The notes under the pieces were generated by a model. The model saw nothing but the letters and a program-made list of their open reading frames with translations, was not told the origin of the DNA and made no database searches. Positions 7,327 to 14,655 of a DNA stretch of 19,052 nt are shown here, piece by piece. The number at the start of each line of letters is the position of its first letter. Positions within the stretch are counted from its first letter, which is position 1. The position numbers and the translations under genes were made by a program. The DNA is taken from the NCBI GenBank assembly GCA_007129135.1, contig SKWB01000359.1, positions 1-19,052 of the forward strand, given 5' to 3'. Origin of the DNA: Halococcaceae archaeon (GTDB taxonomy: Archaea > Halobacteriota > Halobacteria > Halobacteriales > Halalkalicoccaceae).

Positions 7327-8304
7327 ATGGCAACAGAGTGGGAGGTGCTCCTCCCGACCCGGATCGACCCCACGGGGCCGGAGTCGATTGCGGAGTTCGC
7401 TCGCTGTACCGGGATCGACGAGTACGGCAGCCGCGAGGCCGCCCTCGAGGAGATCGATCGGTACGACGCCGTCATCGTCAGGACCGCCGCGCTGGACGCC
7501 GACGTGATCGAGCGGGCGGAGCGGCTACGGGTCATCGCCAAACACGGGAGCGGGCTCGACAACGTGGACGTCGCGGCAGCGTCGCGTCGGGGGATCGTGG
7601 TCTGTAACACACCCGGTGCGAACGCGCAGTCGGTCGCGGAACACGCGATAGCCCTGCTGTTCGGCGTCCGTCGCCACCTCCATACCGCCGACGAACACGT
7701 CCGCTCGGGCGGCTGGGAGCGCTCCGAGTTCACCGGCCACGAACTCGCTGGGGACGCGCTCGGGCTGCTCGGGTTCGGGGCCATCGCGGAGCGGACGGCG
7801 GCGCTCGCCCGGGGGATCGGGATGGCCGTCCTCGCGTTCGATCCGTACCTGGACGACGACCGGTTCCCGGAGGGAGTAGAACGGGTCGAGACCGTCTCGA
7901 ACCTGTTCGATCGCTCGGACGCGGTGAGCGTCCACGTCCCCCTGACCGACGGAACGCGCGGCTCGGTTTCGACCGACGAGCTGGCGGCGTTGGGCGAGAA
8001 CGGCGTCCTGATCAACACCGCACGGGGTGCGATCGTCGAGGAGACAGCGCTCGTCGAGGCGATCGAGGACGGGACGCTGGCCGGTGCCGGCCTCGACACC
8101 TTCGCGTCGGAGCCACCGGGCGAGGACCACCCCCTGTACGACCGGGACGAGGTGCTCCTGACGCCACACGTCGGCGGGGTGACCGAGCAGGCGCTCGTCC
8201 GGATGAGCCGACGGGCGGCCGCGAACGTCCGGACGGTCTACGAGGGCGGGCTGCCGGAGTCCACGGTGAACCGCGCCGATATAGACCGCGAGGTGGCCCG
8301 ATGA
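7327..8304 (+). CDS. D-2-hydroxyacid dehydrogenase (SerA-like)
   Basis: A 325-residue NAD-dependent dehydrogenase of the D-isomer-specific 2-hydroxyacid family, which includes phosphoglycerate, glyoxylate/hydroxypyruvate and lactate-type enzymes. Visible signatures are AKHGSGLDNVDV (71-82), the Rossmann motif LGLLGFGAIAE (145-155), the FDPY acidic tip at 171-174 that favours NAD, catalytic Arg233 in NTARGAIV, Glu262 in the LDTFASEPP loop and catalytic His281 in TPHVGG. There is no C-terminal ACT domain, so it is a short form. The ATG at 7327 is preferred to an in-frame ATG at 7300 because family homology begins at EWEVLLPTRID. The last four bases overlap the aldolase gene as ATGA, so the two are translationally coupled and probably act on the same C3-C6 oxo/hydroxy acid route. 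The substrate is not determined. Confidence 0.9.
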   Translation: MATEWEVLLPTRIDPTGPESIAEFARCTGIDEYGSREAALEEIDRYDAVIVRTAALDADVIERAERLRVIAKHGSGLDNVDVAAASRRGIVVCNTPGANAQSVAEHAIALLFGVRRHLHTADEHVRSGGWERSEFTGHELAGDALGLLGFGAIAERTAALARGIGMAVLAFDPYLDDDRFPEGVERVETVSNLFDRSDAVSVHVPLTDGTRGSVSTDELAALGENGVLINTARGAIVEETALVEAIEDGTLAGAGLDTFASEPPGEDHPLYDRDEVLLTPHVGGVTEQALVRMSRRAAANVRTVYEGGLPESTVNRADIDREVAR

Positions 8305-9086
8305 GGTCCGAGAACGGGCTTCGCCGCGCGCTCGAACGCGGCGAGACCGTCCTGGGGGCGAGTTCGGCGACGTTCTCGCCGACGGTCGTCGAGACCCTCG
8401 GCTACCTCGGGCTGGAGTTCGTCTGGCTGGATTTCGAGCACGCCGGGCCGAGCCCGTACGACAGCACCGCCCTCGAGGAGCTGACCCGGGCCGCCGAAGT
8501 TGCCGATATCGAACTGCTGGTTCGACTGCCGGCGCCGGAGCCACCGCTCGTCAGGAAGGTGCTCGACGCGGGCGTCAGGACGATCCTGCTCCCCCGGATC
8601 GAGACGGCGAGCGAACTGCGCCGGGGTGTCGAGGCGGCGTACTTCTCGTACGACGGGGACGTCGGCGACAGGGGGGTCGGCATCGGGCGCTCGGGCGAGT
8701 GGGCGGGCTACGACGGGAGCTCCGTCGCCACCGAGGACGACGAGGTCTTGGTGGGGACGATGATCGAGAACGAACGGGCCGTCGAGAACGTAGAGGAGAT
8801 CCTCTCGGTCCCGCAGCTCGGGTTCGCGTTCGTCGGTCCTGCCGACCTGGCGATGTCGATGTCGGGCGGCGACCCGACGGCGAAGAACCCCGAGGCCGTG
8901 GCGACCGCGATCGACCGGACGCTCGAGGCCTGCCTCGCCGCCGACGTCCCGGCCGGCCGAATCCGAAACGACCCGGCCGAAGCGCAGGCGGCGATCGACG
9001 CCGGTTACCGGATCGTCCGGATCGGCGGCGACGTCTCCTCGATCCGCGAGACGCTCGGGGCGCGGCTCGCCGACCTCGGACGGTGA
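8301..9086 (+). CDS. HpcH/HpaI-type class II aldolase
   Basis: A 261-residue metal-dependent aldolase of the HpcH/HpaI family, which cleaves 2-oxo-4-hydroxy acids into pyruvate (or a 2-oxo acid) and an aldehyde. Expected residues are present: His47 in DFEHAG, Arg75 in LLVRLPAP, the divalent-metal ligands Glu156 in GTMIENE and Asp182 in VGPADLAMS, and PRIETASE at 98-105. The length is typical. Its ATG overlaps the dehydrogenase stop (ATGA), a strong operon sign. A combined pathway is plausible in which the aldolase releases glyoxylate, tartronate semialdehyde or hydroxypyruvate that the dehydrogenase reduces, but this is inference. The stop lies 30 bp from the stop of the convergent lipoprotein gene. 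Confidence 0.9.
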   Translation: MRSENGLRRALERGETVLGASSATFSPTVVETLGYLGLEFVWLDFEHAGPSPYDSTALEELTRAAEVADIELLVRLPAPEPPLVRKVLDAGVRTILLPRIETASELRRGVEAAYFSYDGDVGDRGVGIGRSGEWAGYDGSSVATEDDEVLVGTMIENERAVENVEEILSVPQLGFAFVGPADLAMSMSGGDPTAKNPEAVATAIDRTLEACLAADVPAGRIRNDPAEAQAAIDAGYRIVRIGGDVSSIRETLGARLADLGR

Positions 9087-9116
9087 CCGAGACGTCGCCG
9101 CGACGTGGGGCCGCTC

Positions 9117-9383
9117 TCAGTCGTCGCCGTACTCGTCCCCGCCGTCGCCCTCTCCCTTTTCGGCTTCGGCTCCCGCGTTCGCATCGGTGGATGCATCACC
9201 GGACTTTTCGGAGGAATCCCTCCCATCGAGAGCTCCGTCCGTATCCGCCAGACACCCCGTGAGGAGGACGACCAGTGCCGTACCGGTGGTGGCGAGGACG
9301 GCCCGTCTGGTGCGGTCGATCCGGGGTGCTCTCGTGCCCGCCGCTCGCCGCTCTATCCCGACCTGTCGCTCTGTGTCGCTCAT
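9117..9383 (-). CDS. Small Tat-type lipoprotein (88 residues)
   Basis: An 88-residue secreted protein of unknown function. The N-terminal 25 residues are polar. They are followed by a twin-Arg pair (RR at 26-27), a hydrophobic stretch and the lipobox LTGC with Cys44, the usual layout of haloarchaeal Tat lipoproteins. The remaining 44 residues are almost entirely Asp, Glu, Gly, Ser and Ala with no aromatic core, so the mature protein is probably an unfolded acidic tail on a lipid anchor. It lies 132 bp downstream of the three-gene pseudoenzyme operon on the same strand, but a minus-strand TATA-like GGTTTATC at 9471-9478 may give it its own promoter with a leader of about 65 nt. No family is recognised. 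Confidence 0.7.
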   Translation of the reverse strand: MSDTERQVGIERRAAGTRAPRIDRTRRAVLATTGTALVVLLTGCLADTDGALDGRDSSEKSGDASTDANAGAEAEKGEGDGGDEYGDD

Positions 9384-9515
9384 CGTCGACTCCGAAAACG
9401 TCCCGCGTCAGCCGGCCCCGACCGTACTCCGGAGACCGACGCTTTCGTGATACCGATGGCTCTCCGTGGAGATAAACCGAGTGTGAGACAGCGACGGTCC
9501 GATCGACGGAGCGGG

Positions 9516-10676
9516 CTATCGGTCCCCGAGCCACGTCCGAGCGACCGCACCGATAGTCTCCGGATCGATCGTCTGCCCGACCGGCAACAGCCGCACGCGA
9601 GCCGCGAGCCCTCGGTCGCTCGCGTACGCATCCCCGTCCTGGACCACCGGATCGAGCGACGGCCACGCGTCGGGTAAGCGCTCGGCGAGGGTATCGCTCT
9701 CGACGAGCACCGGGAGGGCCGAGGGGCACCAGCCCCGTGGACAGGTGTCGAACAGGGGGGAGACCCCCTCTCGGTCGGCTAGCTCCCAGCGCCACGCCGC
9801 GACGTTCGCCCGGCGGGCCGCGATACACCACTCGGGGTCGACGTGGTCGAGCAGGAGCCGAGAGAGCTTCGACATCGGGACGTCGGTCGACGCGTACGCG
9901 GTCGCCGAACCGCTCCCCCACGACGACGGACGAACCGGTGAGAGCGCGCGAGAGAGCGACGAGACGAGCGGGACCCCCGTCGTCGCCTGCACCGCGGTCG
10001 AGACGCCGTAGCGGGCGTCCCCCGTGGAGAAGGCGTCCCTGACCGACGCGTTTCGGAGATCCGCGCTTCGGATCCCCTCACCGGGAACCAGGGCGGCCCC
10101 GTTCGGCACTCGGAAGGCCGGCGGAAACGAGAGCAGGCCGACGTCGCCGCTCGTCCAGAGCGCCTCTCCGTCCCGGCTGCTCAGCGCCGCGTGTGTGCCG
10201 TCCTCGATCAGACCGGCACCGTGGTCGGTACAGCGATCCACGAAGGCGCTGACGACCTCGGTTTCCTGGGGACGACCGAACGGGTGGGTGAGGACGGCCG
10301 CGAGTACGCCGTCGTCGACGTGCTCCGCGACCTCCTCGGTGGGACTGAGGTCGTCGGCGAGCGGATAGAACCCGGGGGTGAGCCCGGTCGCCCGCACCGC
10401 CTCCGCGAGGACCGCCGGAGCGAGGGCCGGTAGCAACACCACCTCCCCCTCGTAGAGCGACCCGAGCGCCGAGAGCGCGTCGGAGAGCGCCCGCGCTTCG
10501 TGGCCGTAGAGCGCGATCCGGTCGATCCCCCGTTCGGCGTAGAACGGGAACAGGCCGGTCCGGGTCGTCCGCTCCGGACGGCCGACGGTCGGCTCGATCG
10601 AGCCGACCTCCCGCTCGAGGGCGGGTCCGAGCGTCCCGGACCGACCGACCTGCCCCTCGGCGTCCTGGCTACTCAT
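9516..10676 (-). CDS. DegT/DnrJ/EryC1-like aminotransferase fold protein lacking the PLP lysine
   Basis: A 386-residue protein with the fold of DegT-type sugar aminotransferases. Recognisable elements are LIEDGTHAA (156-164, with Asp159 for the PLP nitrogen), SGDVGLLSF (176-184) and the C-terminal small domain starting at VPMSKLSRLLLDH and continuing through the RRANVAAW and LPVLVES motifs. In active members the segment after SF reads roughly HxxK, and that Lys forms the Schiff base with PLP. Here it is FPPAFRVPNG, with Phe188/Arg189 and no Lys nearby. The Lys loss was checked on the minus-strand codons around 10105-10125. Transamination is therefore unlikely; a binding or scaffold role, or dehydratase-like chemistry, remains possible. 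The first 40 residues are extra and look disordered. Its ATG overlaps the stop of the phosphodiesterase-like gene (ATGA), making it the third gene of the operon. Confidence 0.82.
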   Translation of the reverse strand: MSSQDAEGQVGRSGTLGPALEREVGSIEPTVGRPERTTRTGLFPFYAERGIDRIALYGHEARALSDALSALGSLYEGEVVLLPALAPAVLAEAVRATGLTPGFYPLADDLSPTEEVAEHVDDGVLAAVLTHPFGRPQETEVVSAFVDRCTDHGAGLIEDGTHAALSSRDGEALWTSGDVGLLSFPPAFRVPNGAALVPGEGIRSADLRNASVRDAFSTGDARYGVSTAVQATTGVPLVSSLSRALSPVRPSSWGSGSATAYASTDVPMSKLSRLLLDHVDPEWCIAARRANVAAWRWELADREGVSPLFDTCPRGWCPSALPVLVESDTLAERLPDAWPSLDPVVQDGDAYASDRGLAARVRLLPVGQTIDPETIGAVARTWLGDR

Positions 10677-12100
10677 CGTCGCCCCCCGTCGGTCTCGACG
10701 GCCGCGTCACCTGTCGGCTGCGGATAGCTCATCCGCTCCGGCCGGGAGACGACCGGGAGCGGCGTCCCGTCCATTCGGTCCGAGATGGGCAGCGAGAGCG
10801 CGGCGAGAACCGTCGGCGCGACGTCGAAGAGGTGGGCGTCGGAGAGCGCCCGCGGTTCGACGCCGCGGCCGGTCATCGCCAGGTAGCCGGTCGGCGTCCG
10901 ACACGGCGTCTCGCCCCCGTCGGCGAACACCTGACCGCCCAGACTGGTAGAGAGCGATATCCCGTCGTTCGGAACCGCGACGACGTCGGGCGCGTCGTCG
11001 ACGGAGGGTCCCCAGAGGTGTGCCTCCCGTCTGATGACGTCGGCGAACGCCGGATCGCCGTTCGGTGCCGTCAGGTCTCTGAGCGTCTCGATCAGCTCGC
11101 TTCGCACCCCCTCGTACACCTTCTCACCGACGATCCCCTCGGGTTCCCGACCGCGGCGGTTCACCCGGAGGCCGTACTCGGCGGGTGATCTGAGATAGGC
11201 AGTCGAACTCGCGAAGTCGACCGACCGAGCGCCCCCACGCAGCAGCCCTCGTGGGAGGACGCGGCGTGTCCCGCCGATCACCCGCTCGATGGGCGAGCTG
11301 ATCGGCTCGGTAACGCACTCCGACTCGCCGGGTGTCGCCGGCCTGCCGCGACACGGGCCGGCTTCGAGGTATCCCTGACGCCTGAGGAACTCGTTCACCC
11401 TGACCTCGTGGCCACAGGTCGGAGCCAGACCGTACGCGCTCGTCACGACGACGAGGTCGGCGTCGACCACCTCGAGGAGACGACCGACCTCGGAATCGAT
11501 CGCGCGGAAGACCGCCTCGCGGTCCGCGTCCGACTGACCGCCCGACTCGAAGCGGACGATGCCGACGTCGGGTTCGGTTCGGTCGAGCAGGTGGGCGAAC
11601 GCGGCCGACCGTTGGCGTGCCAGAGCGCTCCCGTCGTCGGTCTCCGGTTCGGGGACGAGGCGGTACTCCCCGATCGACTCGCGAACGCGCGCGAGATCGG
11701 CGTCGAGCGTGGGCGCGCGAGGGCACGCGGCGGGGACGACGACGACCGACTCCTCCGGGGTCGCGAACGGGACGTTCACCACGACGCTCCGCAGGCCGTG
11801 GTAGGCGAGGATCTCCCAGAGCGCTGGCTCGCGAGGGGCGTTCACCCCCGTCCGCCGCCAGTCGTAGCCGTCGTAGACGAACGGGCCGAAGACGCCGTGT
11901 TTTCCGGGGTTCGTGCCCGTGTGAAGCGAGGCCCACGTGCTCGTACCGTGGAGGAGGCCCTGTGACCCGAGCGGCCCGCTCGCACCCGTCTCGGCGATCG
12001 ACGATAACACGGGGAGCGCGCCACGGTCGAAGAGCGGGTCGAGGGTCCGGGGACTCGCGCCGTCGACCTCGACGACCAGCGCCCGGAGGGTCGTGCTCAC
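10673..12100 (-). CDS. Type I phosphodiesterase / alkaline phosphatase-like protein with degenerate metal site
   Basis: A 475-residue protein of the alkaline phosphatase superfamily, closest in layout to the haloarchaeal type I phosphodiesterase/nucleotide pyrophosphatase group. The first metal-binding Asp is present (Asp13 in VVEVDGAS), and the WASLHTGTNPGKHG block (56-69) is well conserved. The usual nucleophile Thr four residues before that Trp is Gly52, though Thr53 and Thr55 are near. The second metal motif, normally SDHG, reads TSAYG at 220-224, so both Asp and His are missing. The mid-domain D-x3-H region reads ESGGQSDADRE, also without the pair. RVNEFLRRQGYL at 234-245 follows the expected pattern. 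The start is a GTG at 12100 overlapping the upstream TGA as GTGA. It is probably a non-catalytic relative; the confidence in fold is higher than in the loss of activity. It is the second gene of the operon. Confidence 0.82.
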   Translation of the reverse strand: MSTTLRALVVEVDGASPRTLDPLFDRGALPVLSSIAETGASGPLGSQGLLHGTSTWASLHTGTNPGKHGVFGPFVYDGYDWRRTGVNAPREPALWEILAYHGLRSVVVNVPFATPEESVVVVPAACPRAPTLDADLARVRESIGEYRLVPEPETDDGSALARQRSAAFAHLLDRTEPDVGIVRFESGGQSDADREAVFRAIDSEVGRLLEVVDADLVVVTSAYGLAPTCGHEVRVNEFLRRQGYLEAGPCRGRPATPGESECVTEPISSPIERVIGGTRRVLPRGLLRGGARSVDFASSTAYLRSPAEYGLRVNRRGREPEGIVGEKVYEGVRSELIETLRDLTAPNGDPAFADVIRREAHLWGPSVDDAPDVVAVPNDGISLSTSLGGQVFADGGETPCRTPTGYLAMTGRGVEPRALSDAHLFDVAPTVLAALSLPISDRMDGTPLPVVSRPERMSYPQPTGDAAVETDGGRR

Positions 12101-13974
12101 GGCCGCCCCCGTACGCCCGGTCCGTCGAGCGCTGACCCGTCTTCGGTCCCGCCGACCGTCTCCACGACGGGCATCGAGAGGAACGTGAGTGCGGTGGTGA
12201 GCTCCGTCGTCCTGTCCTTCCCTTCCCCGTGTTCTCGTTCCCATCGTCGGAGCGTGCCCGGGTCGAGGCCGGGGACCTCCCGCGCGAGGTGTCCACGTCC
12301 CTCGAGCGTCCGTCGAGCAGCGGAGGGCTCGTGGAGGGGGATGGGATCAGTCCAGGGATCGTCGCGGAGGTGCTCTCCGGGAGCGCTCTCGCCGCCGACG
12401 TACCGTCGCCAGAGGCTCCGTGCCGTTCCCGCCAGGTACTCTGCGGGAAACGGCCGGGTGAGCGGCTCGCCGCTCCCGGCGTGGGGTATCTCCGCGAGCG
12501 ACGGCGAGATCCGCTCCACCGCACGGGCGATCAGGTTCCCCCGGAGCCGATAGCCGATCGGGATCGACAGCGCGAGGTCGACCATCCGGGCGTCGAGGAA
12601 CGGCGTCCGGTAGGGGAGGGTTCGGGTCAGGCTCAGGTGCGAGGCGAGACCCGGTCCGTTCGACAGGGGCCACCAGCCCCCGCAGTACGAGAGCTCCTCG
12701 AGCGACCCGTACAGCACGCCGTGGTGGGCGATCCCATCGACCCCCCGTTCGAGGTTCGAGGCGAGGATCTCCCCGATCTCGCGACCGTCGACCGGTTCCT
12801 CGGTCGCGCCCCCGGCGAGCCGGTCGGCGTACTCCGCCACCGACCCGATGGGTCGCTCCAGCGGAAGCGCGACCCTGCCGAACCGGTCGTGTTCGACCGA
12901 CCGCGCCGGGAGCCCGGCCGGGCCGAACAGGGCGTCGGCGAACGTCCCGGAGAGCAGCGTATCGACCCGGGAGACGACCTGTCGTTCGAGCCCGGCGAGC
13001 GGCCGCTGTGTCGGGGCGCCGTCGAACCCGGTCAGCTCGTCCGCTCCGTCGAAGATCCGCCTTCCCTGCCGCCCGTCCCGTCGGAGGAGGACGAACTCGT
13101 GACCCGAACGGAGGGCGACGCGTTCCGCGGTTCGCGCCTCGCGACTCATCCAGTCGGCGACGTGAAACGCGGTCGCGTCGGCGTCGAGCGCGGCCAGCAC
13201 GAGCCTGGAGGCGCTCCCGCCCGAGAGCAACACGCCGTAGCGCCGACCGCGCTCGATCCGTTCGACGAGCACCGTCCGCAGCGTCTCCGCTAGCTCGTCG
13301 ATCACGTCCTCGACTGGTCGCTCGCGCGGTCGGTACCGCGGCCTCCAGTACCGGTCCGTCTCCACACGGTCGGTGGCGAGATCGACCGTCGTGACCGTCG
13401 CCGGGCCGAGCGAATGGATACCGGTGAGCGGCGTCGTGGTCCCGAACGTCCGTCCGAACGCGAGGTACTCCCGGGTGATCTCCGGGTCGAACCCGGCCTC
13501 GACACCCGGGTGCGAGGGAAGCTCCTGGACGTCCGTGGAGAAGACGATCGAGCCGTCGTCGGCCCGGGCGCGATAGACCGGCAGCGTGCCGAGGCGATCG
13601 GTGATCAGGTGGGCGGCGTCGGCCTCCCGATCGTAGACGAGGCCGAAGCCGTTGGCGTTCAGTCCCGCGACGAACGCGAGCCCGTGTTCGGCGTAGAGCT
13701 GTGCACAGTACCGGGCGCTGTCGAGGTTTCTCGGTCGGGGGACGTGGCCGAGGCCGCCGCCGACCGCCCGGTCGTCGAAGCCGAACGCCTCGCCGACGAA
13801 CCAGACGAGCGCCTCCCCGACGTGGTACGGACCGGGGGTCCCGAGGCCGGGGTGGGCGGTCGCGTAGACGTCGACCTCCCGATCGCTGTAGCGACTGACC
13901 GAGCGCTCGTTCCGCGCCAGCGACTCCGTGGAGCCGCGGGGATCTCCCCCGATCACACCACAGATCCCGACCAC
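12097..13974 (-). CDS. Asparagine-synthase-like amidotransferase with degenerate active sites
   Basis: A 625-residue protein with the two-domain layout of asparagine synthase relatives. The N-terminal Ntn-hydrolase-like part begins VGICGVIGGD and contains LNANGFGLVYDR and LITDRLGTLPVYRA; the C-terminal ATP-pyrophosphatase-like part starts near 230. The PP-loop, normally SGGxDS, reads SGGSASR at 251-257 (Asp replaced by Ala), and the usual GxGxDE pattern reads GTFADALFG (Glu replaced by Ala). The glutaminase Cys must be residue 1 after Met removal, but the only candidate, Cys5 here, is preceded by an Ile codon with no start next to it. The start is uncertain: GTG at 13974 gives a family-like N-terminus; GTG at 13983 and 14046 (649 residues) are alternatives. 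It is the first gene of the operon; its stop overlaps the next GTG. Amidation activity is doubtful. Confidence 0.8.
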   Translation of the reverse strand: MVGICGVIGGDPRGSTESLARNERSVSRYSDREVDVYATAHPGLGTPGPYHVGEALVWFVGEAFGFDDRAVGGGLGHVPRPRNLDSARYCAQLYAEHGLAFVAGLNANGFGLVYDREADAAHLITDRLGTLPVYRARADDGSIVFSTDVQELPSHPGVEAGFDPEITREYLAFGRTFGTTTPLTGIHSLGPATVTTVDLATDRVETDRYWRPRYRPRERPVEDVIDELAETLRTVLVERIERGRRYGVLLSGGSASRLVLAALDADATAFHVADWMSREARTAERVALRSGHEFVLLRRDGRQGRRIFDGADELTGFDGAPTQRPLAGLERQVVSRVDTLLSGTFADALFGPAGLPARSVEHDRFGRVALPLERPIGSVAEYADRLAGGATEEPVDGREIGEILASNLERGVDGIAHHGVLYGSLEELSYCGGWWPLSNGPGLASHLSLTRTLPYRTPFLDARMVDLALSIPIGYRLRGNLIARAVERISPSLAEIPHAGSGEPLTRPFPAEYLAGTARSLWRRYVGGESAPGEHLRDDPWTDPIPLHEPSAARRTLEGRGHLAREVPGLDPGTLRRWEREHGEGKDRTTELTTALTFLSMPVVETVGGTEDGSALDGPGVRGRP

Positions 13975-14127
13975 GTCACCCACCGCCCGGAAGGGCTCTG
14001 GGCTCCCCGAATCGGCCGTCTTCGACCGCCGGTCGGCGACCCTCACGCCGATCTTCGACTGCGAGCATACCCCTCCCTCGACCTATCGGATGTTTACTAC
14101 TAGTCCGGTAACGCGCGACTATACCCC

Positions 14128-14137
14128 CTCTAAAACC
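14128..14137 (-). promoter_or_regulatory. Possible promoter of the three-gene pseudoenzyme operon
   Basis: On the minus strand this reads AACGGTTTTAGAG-like sequence, with TTTTA at 14131-14135. It predicts a transcript start near 14106 and a leader of 60 to 130 nt depending on the start codon used. The surrounding stretch, 14085-14225, is visibly richer in A and T than the flanking genes. It also holds a palindrome, GTATC-GATA-GATAC, at 14188-14201. The promoter call is tentative. Confidence 0.35.
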
Positions 14138-14252
14138 GTTCTAGGGCGAGTTAGACGGGAGATAACTCCCTGCAGAGTCGTTTCACGGTATCGATAGATA
14201 CGGGGGTGCTGTTATCGACGTACTAACGGGGGAGGGCGGGCCGTGCACCATT

Positions 14253-14266
14253 CGAAAGGCTTTTTC
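14253..14266 (+). promoter_or_regulatory. Promoter of tRNA-Phe
   Basis: CGAAA (14253-14257) followed by GGCTTTTT (14258-14265) resembles the BRE and TATA elements of haloarchaeal stable-RNA promoters. It is centred about 28 bp before the mature 5' end at 14292. Confidence 0.55.
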
Positions 14267-14291
14267 TCCGGCTGGGCGTCGCTCGGGGTAG

Positions 14292-14365
14292 GCCGCCTTA
14301 GCTCAGCCTGGGAGAGCACTCGACTGAAGATCGAGCTGTCCCCCGTTCAAATCGGGGAGGCGGCA
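14292..14365 (+). tRNA. tRNA-Phe(GAA)
   Basis: A complete 74-nt cloverleaf can be folded by eye. The acceptor GCCGCCU pairs with AGGCGGC and is followed by discriminator A. The D-arm is GCUC/GAGC around AGCCUGGGA. The anticodon stem CUCGA/UCGAG encloses the loop CUGAAGA with anticodon GAA. The variable loop is CUGUC, and the T-arm is CCCCG/CGGGG with loop UUCAAAU. There is no intron, and CCA is not encoded. A broken second copy follows 31 bp downstream. Confidence 0.97.
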
Positions 14366-14396
14366 TGCCTTTCGGACGCGATCCACATTCACCGAG

Positions 14397-14500
14397 TTCG
14401 ACCGAAGATCGAGCTATCCCCCTCCCCGCGAGCGACGCGAGCGGGGGCTCGGAAGGCGTCGCTACGCTCGTCTTCCGGTGGTTCGAATCGGTGAGGCGGC
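14397..14500 (+). pseudogene. Broken second copy of tRNA-Phe, interrupted
   Basis: Bases 14397-14422 repeat the anticodon arm and variable loop of the tRNA-Phe 31 bp upstream, with only a few changes (loop CCGAAGA, anticodon position still GAA). Bases 14481-14500 repeat its T-loop and 3' acceptor strand (GTTCGAATCGGTGAGGCGGC; 18 of 20 identical). The 5' acceptor strand and D-arm are missing, and 58 bp are inserted between the two parts, so it cannot be a functional tRNA. Possible origins are tandem duplication with decay, or a remnant attachment site from an element that used the tRNA gene. Confidence 0.75.
14423..14480 (+). repeat. 58-bp GC-rich hairpin element inside the broken tRNA copy
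   Basis: This inserted stretch contains CCCCGC/GCGGGG arms around GAGCGACGCGA, then GGAAG/CTTCC arms. In addition GCGACGC (14432-14438) is complementary to GCGTCGC (14456-14462), so two alternative folds exist. It resembles short structured intergenic elements rather than coding DNA. Whether it is repeated elsewhere in the genome cannot be seen from this window. Confidence 0.5.
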
Positions 14501-14620
14501 GTGTTCCGAGACCGTGAATGCTGCGAGCGAACACCGGCGAGTTCGTCCACGGACGGCGACAGCGAGCCTCTCCCGGCTCTCACGTTCCCGTGTGGGACGT
14601 TCGCATGAACGGTCGCAACA

Positions 14621-14626
14621 TTTATT
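14621..14626 (+). promoter_or_regulatory. TATA-like box of the DUF7504-type gene
   Basis: TTTATT, centred about 32 bp before the ATG at 14656, predicts a transcript starting within a few bases of that codon. It supports this start over the in-frame ATG at 14518, which would lie just past the tRNA remnant. Confidence 0.5.
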
Positions 14627-14655
14627 TTCTTATCCGTTGTCTCTTGGTTAAGAGT

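Noticed and set aside
12229..13293. A 354-codon plus-strand frame opposite the asparagine-synthase-like gene
   Set aside because: The composition is typical of an antisense shadow, while the minus strand carries several recognisable domain motifs.
14397..14500. A functional tRNA with an intron
   Set aside because: There is no 5' acceptor strand or D-arm, and the interruption is at the T-stem instead of the anticodon loop where archaeal introns usually lie.
14518..14655. An N-terminal extension of the DUF7504-type gene from an upstream ATG
   Set aside because: It would begin just past the tRNA remnant and run through the TATA-like box; the ATG at 14656 fits the promoter.
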